From Streptosporangiaceae bacterium (GTDB lineage: Bacteria; Actinomycetota; Actinomycetes; Streptosporangiales; Streptosporangiaceae), in assembly GCA_025964695.1 (NCBI GenBank), contig JAOPYK010000297.1, positions 1-43,313 on the forward strand: a stretch of 43,313 nt of DNA, written 5' to 3'. The notes beneath the pieces are model-generated. The model was not told where the DNA came from, ran no database searches, and saw only the letters and a list, made by a program, of their open reading frames with translations. Of the stretch, positions 40,892 through 43,313 are shown piece after piece; positions within the stretch are counted from its first letter, which is position 1; each line of letters begins with the position of its first letter. The position numbers and the translations under genes were made by a program.

Positions 40892-42517
40892 ATGCGTGTG
40901 CTCGGAATCAACGCCGTCTTCCATGACCCGGCTGCCGCGCTCGTGGTGGACGGCCGGGTGGTGGCGGCCGCGGAGGAAGAACGGTTCAACCGTCGCAAAC
41001 ATGGGAAACGGCCCGTGCCGTTCGCCGCCTGGGAACAGCCCGTGGCCTCGGCCCGGTGGTGTCTGGAGCAGGGCGGCCTGCGGCCGGAGGACATTGATCT
41101 CGTCGGCTTCTCCTACGATCCGTCGCTGGTGCTGCCGGCCGGCGAGATGGGCCTGGACGACCCGTGGGATCATCTGAGGACGCTGTTCGCGGAGCACGCG
41201 CCGGGTTTCCTGGCCGATGGTCTGCCGGGCCTGGATCCCGGGCGTGTCCGGTTCGTCCCGCACCATGTGGCGCACGCCGCCTCGGCCGGGCTCGCGGTGC
41301 CCGGCCCCGGCTGTGCCGTGCTGGTCTGCGACGGACGCGGGGAACGCCATTCGCATCTGTCCGGTGCCTACCGGGACGGGACCCTGGAGATCCTCTCGAG
41401 CCAGCCGCTTCCCCACTCGCTCGGGCTGATGTACGAGGCGCTCACGGCGCATCTGGGATTCCTGCGCTCCTGCGACGAGTACAAGGTGATGGCGCTCGCC
41501 TCGTACGGCAAGCCGCGCTTCCTGGACCGGCTCAGGGAGGCCGTGCACGCCACGCCCGGCGGCGGGTTCGTCACCGAGCCCATCGACTGGGCGGAGCTGG
41601 CACCGCCGCGCGCGCCGGACGAGGACTGGACGGACGCGCACGCCGATCTGGCCGCCAGCGTGCAGCGCAGGCTGGAGGAGGTCCTGCTGGACCTGGCCCG
41701 CTGGCTGCACGAGCGCACCGGCGAGCGGCTGCTGGCGATGGCGGGCGGGACCGCGCTGAACTGCGTGGCCAACACCGTGCTCTCCCGGGAGGGGCCGTTC
41801 GAGGAGGTGTGGGTGCAGCCCGCCGCCGGAGACGCCGGCACCGCGCTGGGCGCGGCCCTGCAGCTGGCGGCGGGGGCGGGTGAGACCGGGTGGGTGATGC
41901 GCGGCGCCGACCTCGGCCGCGGATTCGGCGACGCGGAGATCGAGGCGGCGCTGCGCCGGGCCCGGGTGCCCTACGACCGGCCCGCCGACGTGGCCGAGGC
42001 GGCCGCCGAGACGCTGGCCGCGGACGGGATCGTCGCCTGGTTCCAGGGCCGCGGTGAGTTCGGGCCGCGGGCCCTCGGGCACCGCTCGCTGCTCGCGCAT
42101 CCGGGGCGGCGGGCGAACCTGGAACGGCTCAACGATGTGAAGGGCCGCGAGCAGTTCCGGCCGGTGGCGCCGATGGTCCGGCTGGACCGCGCCCCGGAGA
42201 TCTTCAAGCGCGGCCCGATCCCCAGCCCGTACATGCTGTTCGTCCATGACGTGGTGCCGCAGTGGCAGGACCGCATCCCCGCCGTGGTGCACGTGGACGG
42301 CACCGCACGGGTGCAGACGGTGGACCCGGAGACCGAGCCGCTGGTCTCACGGCTGCTGACGGCGTTCGAACGCCGGACCGGCCTGCCGGTCCTGGTGAAC
42401 ACCAGCCTCAACACCGCCGGGCGCCCGATGGTGGACGACATCCGGGACGCGCTGGAGTGCTTCGGCTCGTCCCCGGTCGACCTGCTGGCCATCGGTCCCT
42501 TCGTGGTGCGGCGATGA
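40892..42517 (+). CDS. Carbamoyltransferase (NodU/CmcH family)
   Basis: This 541-residue protein has an N-terminal Kae1-like domain (MRVLGINAVFHDPAAALVVD, AAAEEERFNRRKHGKRPVPF, metal/nucleotide His in VPHHVAHAASAGL, CDEYKVMALASYGKP) and a C-terminal carbamoyltransferase domain (WFQGRGEFGPRALGHRSLLA, REQFRPVAPMV, LVNTSLNTAGRPMVDD). The family transfers a carbamoyl group from carbamoyl phosphate to a sugar or antibiotic hydroxyl, via an ATP-activated intermediate. ATG 40892 is chosen because ACAGGGGGG precedes it. Its stop overlaps the next gene (ATGA), indicating a shared pathway. Confidence 0.94.
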   Translation: MRVLGINAVFHDPAAALVVDGRVVAAAEEERFNRRKHGKRPVPFAAWEQPVASARWCLEQGGLRPEDIDLVGFSYDPSLVLPAGEMGLDDPWDHLRTLFAEHAPGFLADGLPGLDPGRVRFVPHHVAHAASAGLAVPGPGCAVLVCDGRGERHSHLSGAYRDGTLEILSSQPLPHSLGLMYEALTAHLGFLRSCDEYKVMALASYGKPRFLDRLREAVHATPGGGFVTEPIDWAELAPPRAPDEDWTDAHADLAASVQRRLEEVLLDLARWLHERTGERLLAMAGGTALNCVANTVLSREGPFEEVWVQPAAGDAGTALGAALQLAAGAGETGWVMRGADLGRGFGDAEIEAALRRARVPYDRPADVAEAAAETLAADGIVAWFQGRGEFGPRALGHRSLLAHPGRRANLERLNDVKGREQFRPVAPMVRLDRAPEIFKRGPIPSPYMLFVHDVVPQWQDRIPAVVHVDGTARVQTVDPETEPLVSRLLTAFERRTGLPVLVNTSLNTAGRPMVDDIRDALECFGSSPVDLLAIGPFVVRR

Positions 42518-43313
42518 CCGGGTATTCGGTCGTCATCCCGACGCTCGGACGCCCCTGCCTGACCGCGTGTCTGGAGTCGCTCCGGGCGGCGCGGGGTCCC
42601 GGGCCGCGGCGGATCGTGCTGGTCGACGACCGGCCCGGAGCCGGCCATGCGCCCCTCTGCCTGCCCGCGGACCTGGCGGGTTCACCCGACGGCGCGGTGA
42701 AGGTGGTGGTCTCCGGCGGGGTGGGGCCCGCCGCCGCGCGCAATCTCGGCTGGCGGCTTACAGACACGCCGTGGGTGGCGTTCCTGGACGATGACGTGCG
42801 CGTGTGCGCCGACTGGCGGGCGGGGCTGGTGGCGGACCTGGCGGACCTGTCACCGCGGGCCGGAGGCGTGCAGGGCCGCATCAGCGTGCCGCTGCCCCCG
42901 GGGCGGCGGCCGACCGACTGGGAGCGCGGCACCGCCGGGCTGGCGCGGGCGCGCTGGATCACCGCGGACATGGCCTACCGGCGCGATGCCCTGGTGGAGA
43001 CCGGCGGCTTCGACGAGCGCTTCCCGCGTGCCTTCCGGGAGGACGCCGACCTGGCCCTGCGCGTCCTCGCGTGCGGCTGGACGCTGGAGACGGGACGGCG
43101 TGGCACCACTCATCCGGTGCGCGAGGCCTCACCGTGGATCAGCGTCCGCGCCCAGGCCGGCAATGCCGACGACGCCCTCATGCGGGCGGTGCACGGACCC
43201 GGCTGGTACGAGCGGGCCGGGGAGACGCCCGGGCGCCGGAACCGGCATACGGCGATCACCGCGGCGGGGCTGGCCGCCACCGGCCTGGCGCTGGCGGGCC
43301 GGTGGCGGCCGGC
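42514..43313 (+). CDS. GT2-family glycosyltransferase (partial, runs off the window)
   Basis: At least 266 residues are present. YSVVIPTLGRPCLTACLESL, VDDRPGAG, GVGPAAARNLGWRLTDTPWV and the DxD-type AFLDDDVRVC mark an inverting GT-A glycosyltransferase. GGFDERFPRAFREDADLALR (E-D motif) is the acceptor-base region. The window ends in AGLAATGLALAGRWRP. In related loci the C-terminal part carries extra domains, sometimes a HAD phosphatase, which would supply the missing GmhB step; that is a guess here. Confidence 0.9.
   Translation, partial: MTGYSVVIPTLGRPCLTACLESLRAARGPGPRRIVLVDDRPGAGHAPLCLPADLAGSPDGAVKVVVSGGVGPAAARNLGWRLTDTPWVAFLDDDVRVCADWRAGLVADLADLSPRAGGVQGRISVPLPPGRRPTDWERGTAGLARARWITADMAYRRDALVETGGFDERFPRAFREDADLALRVLACGWTLETGRRGTTHPVREASPWISVRAQAGNADDALMRAVHGPGWYERAGETPGRRNRHTAITAAGLAATGLALAGRWRP

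Noticed and set aside
1-43313. CRISPR array, insertion sequence, transposase or integrase gene.
   Set aside because: No spaced repeats, transposase motifs or terminal inverted repeats with target duplications were seen. Mobility is inferred only from the tRNA fragment and gene relics.

Overview
The window is about 43 kb of high-GC DNA. GC-rich third positions, many GTG/TTG starts, ATGA/GTGA overlaps, an orphan ClpP, a FolP2-type pteroate-synthase paralogue, a MurA with Asp in place of the usual active-site Cys, and a tricorn protease homologue all point to a filamentous actinomycete. A Streptosporangiaceae-like host is a guess from the feel of the proteins, not a demonstrated assignment. I see no insertion sequence, CRISPR array, rRNA or plasmid/phage module. 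The only signs of mobility are tRNA-like relics and gene fragments.

Left part (1-13.2 kb): an amidohydrolase of the cytosine-deaminase type with an altered metal site; a minus-strand two-component system (response regulator, then kinase) followed by a two-span membrane protein and a small secreted protein; a STAS-domain anti-anti-sigma factor; a DUF2905 membrane protein; an orphan sensor kinase; a RibD-type reductase remnant; a YnfA-type membrane protein behind a hairpin-rich leader; then MurA, tricorn protease and an HNH endonuclease on the minus strand. Two 21-bp sites with the same 11-bp direct-repeat architecture lie in front of the response regulator and in front of the secreted-protein genes, which suggests a closed regulatory circuit.

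Middle part (13.2-28.2 kb): an accessory-looking patchwork. It holds the 3' half of a tRNA-Asn, a TetR regulator with a probable leaderless start, a two-domain GNAT acetyltransferase, several small conserved or membrane proteins, a broken alpha/beta hydrolase, a stranded C-terminus of a Na+/H+ antiporter, an orphan ClpP with a ClgR-like dyad upstream, a degenerate tRNA-Trp-like sequence, a thioesterase, an intact CPA1 antiporter, a CGNR zinc-finger regulator, a Rieske protein translationally coupled to FolP2, a GDP-mannose 4,6-dehydratase that probably starts at CTG, and a DHA2-type drug exporter.

Right part (28.2-43.3 kb): two coherent systems. First, a ROK repressor with an upstream operator-like dyad, a complete RbsA/RbsC/RbsB-type sugar ABC importer, a Gfo/Idh/MocA dehydrogenase and a sugar-phosphate-isomerase-like TIM barrel, all on the plus strand: a sugar or cyclitol uptake and oxidation operon. 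Second, a cell-surface or secondary-metabolite glycan locus: on the minus strand a retaining GT4 glycosyltransferase, GmhA, HldE and a UDP-glucuronate-decarboxylase-like epimerase, each overlapping the next by 4 bp, preceded by a polysaccharide pyruvyltransferase; divergently a NodU/CmcH carbamoyltransferase overlapping a GT2 glycosyltransferase that runs off the window. GmhA plus HldE implies an ADP-heptose-type donor in a Gram-positive organism. The expected bisphosphate phosphatase (GmhB) is not in the window.
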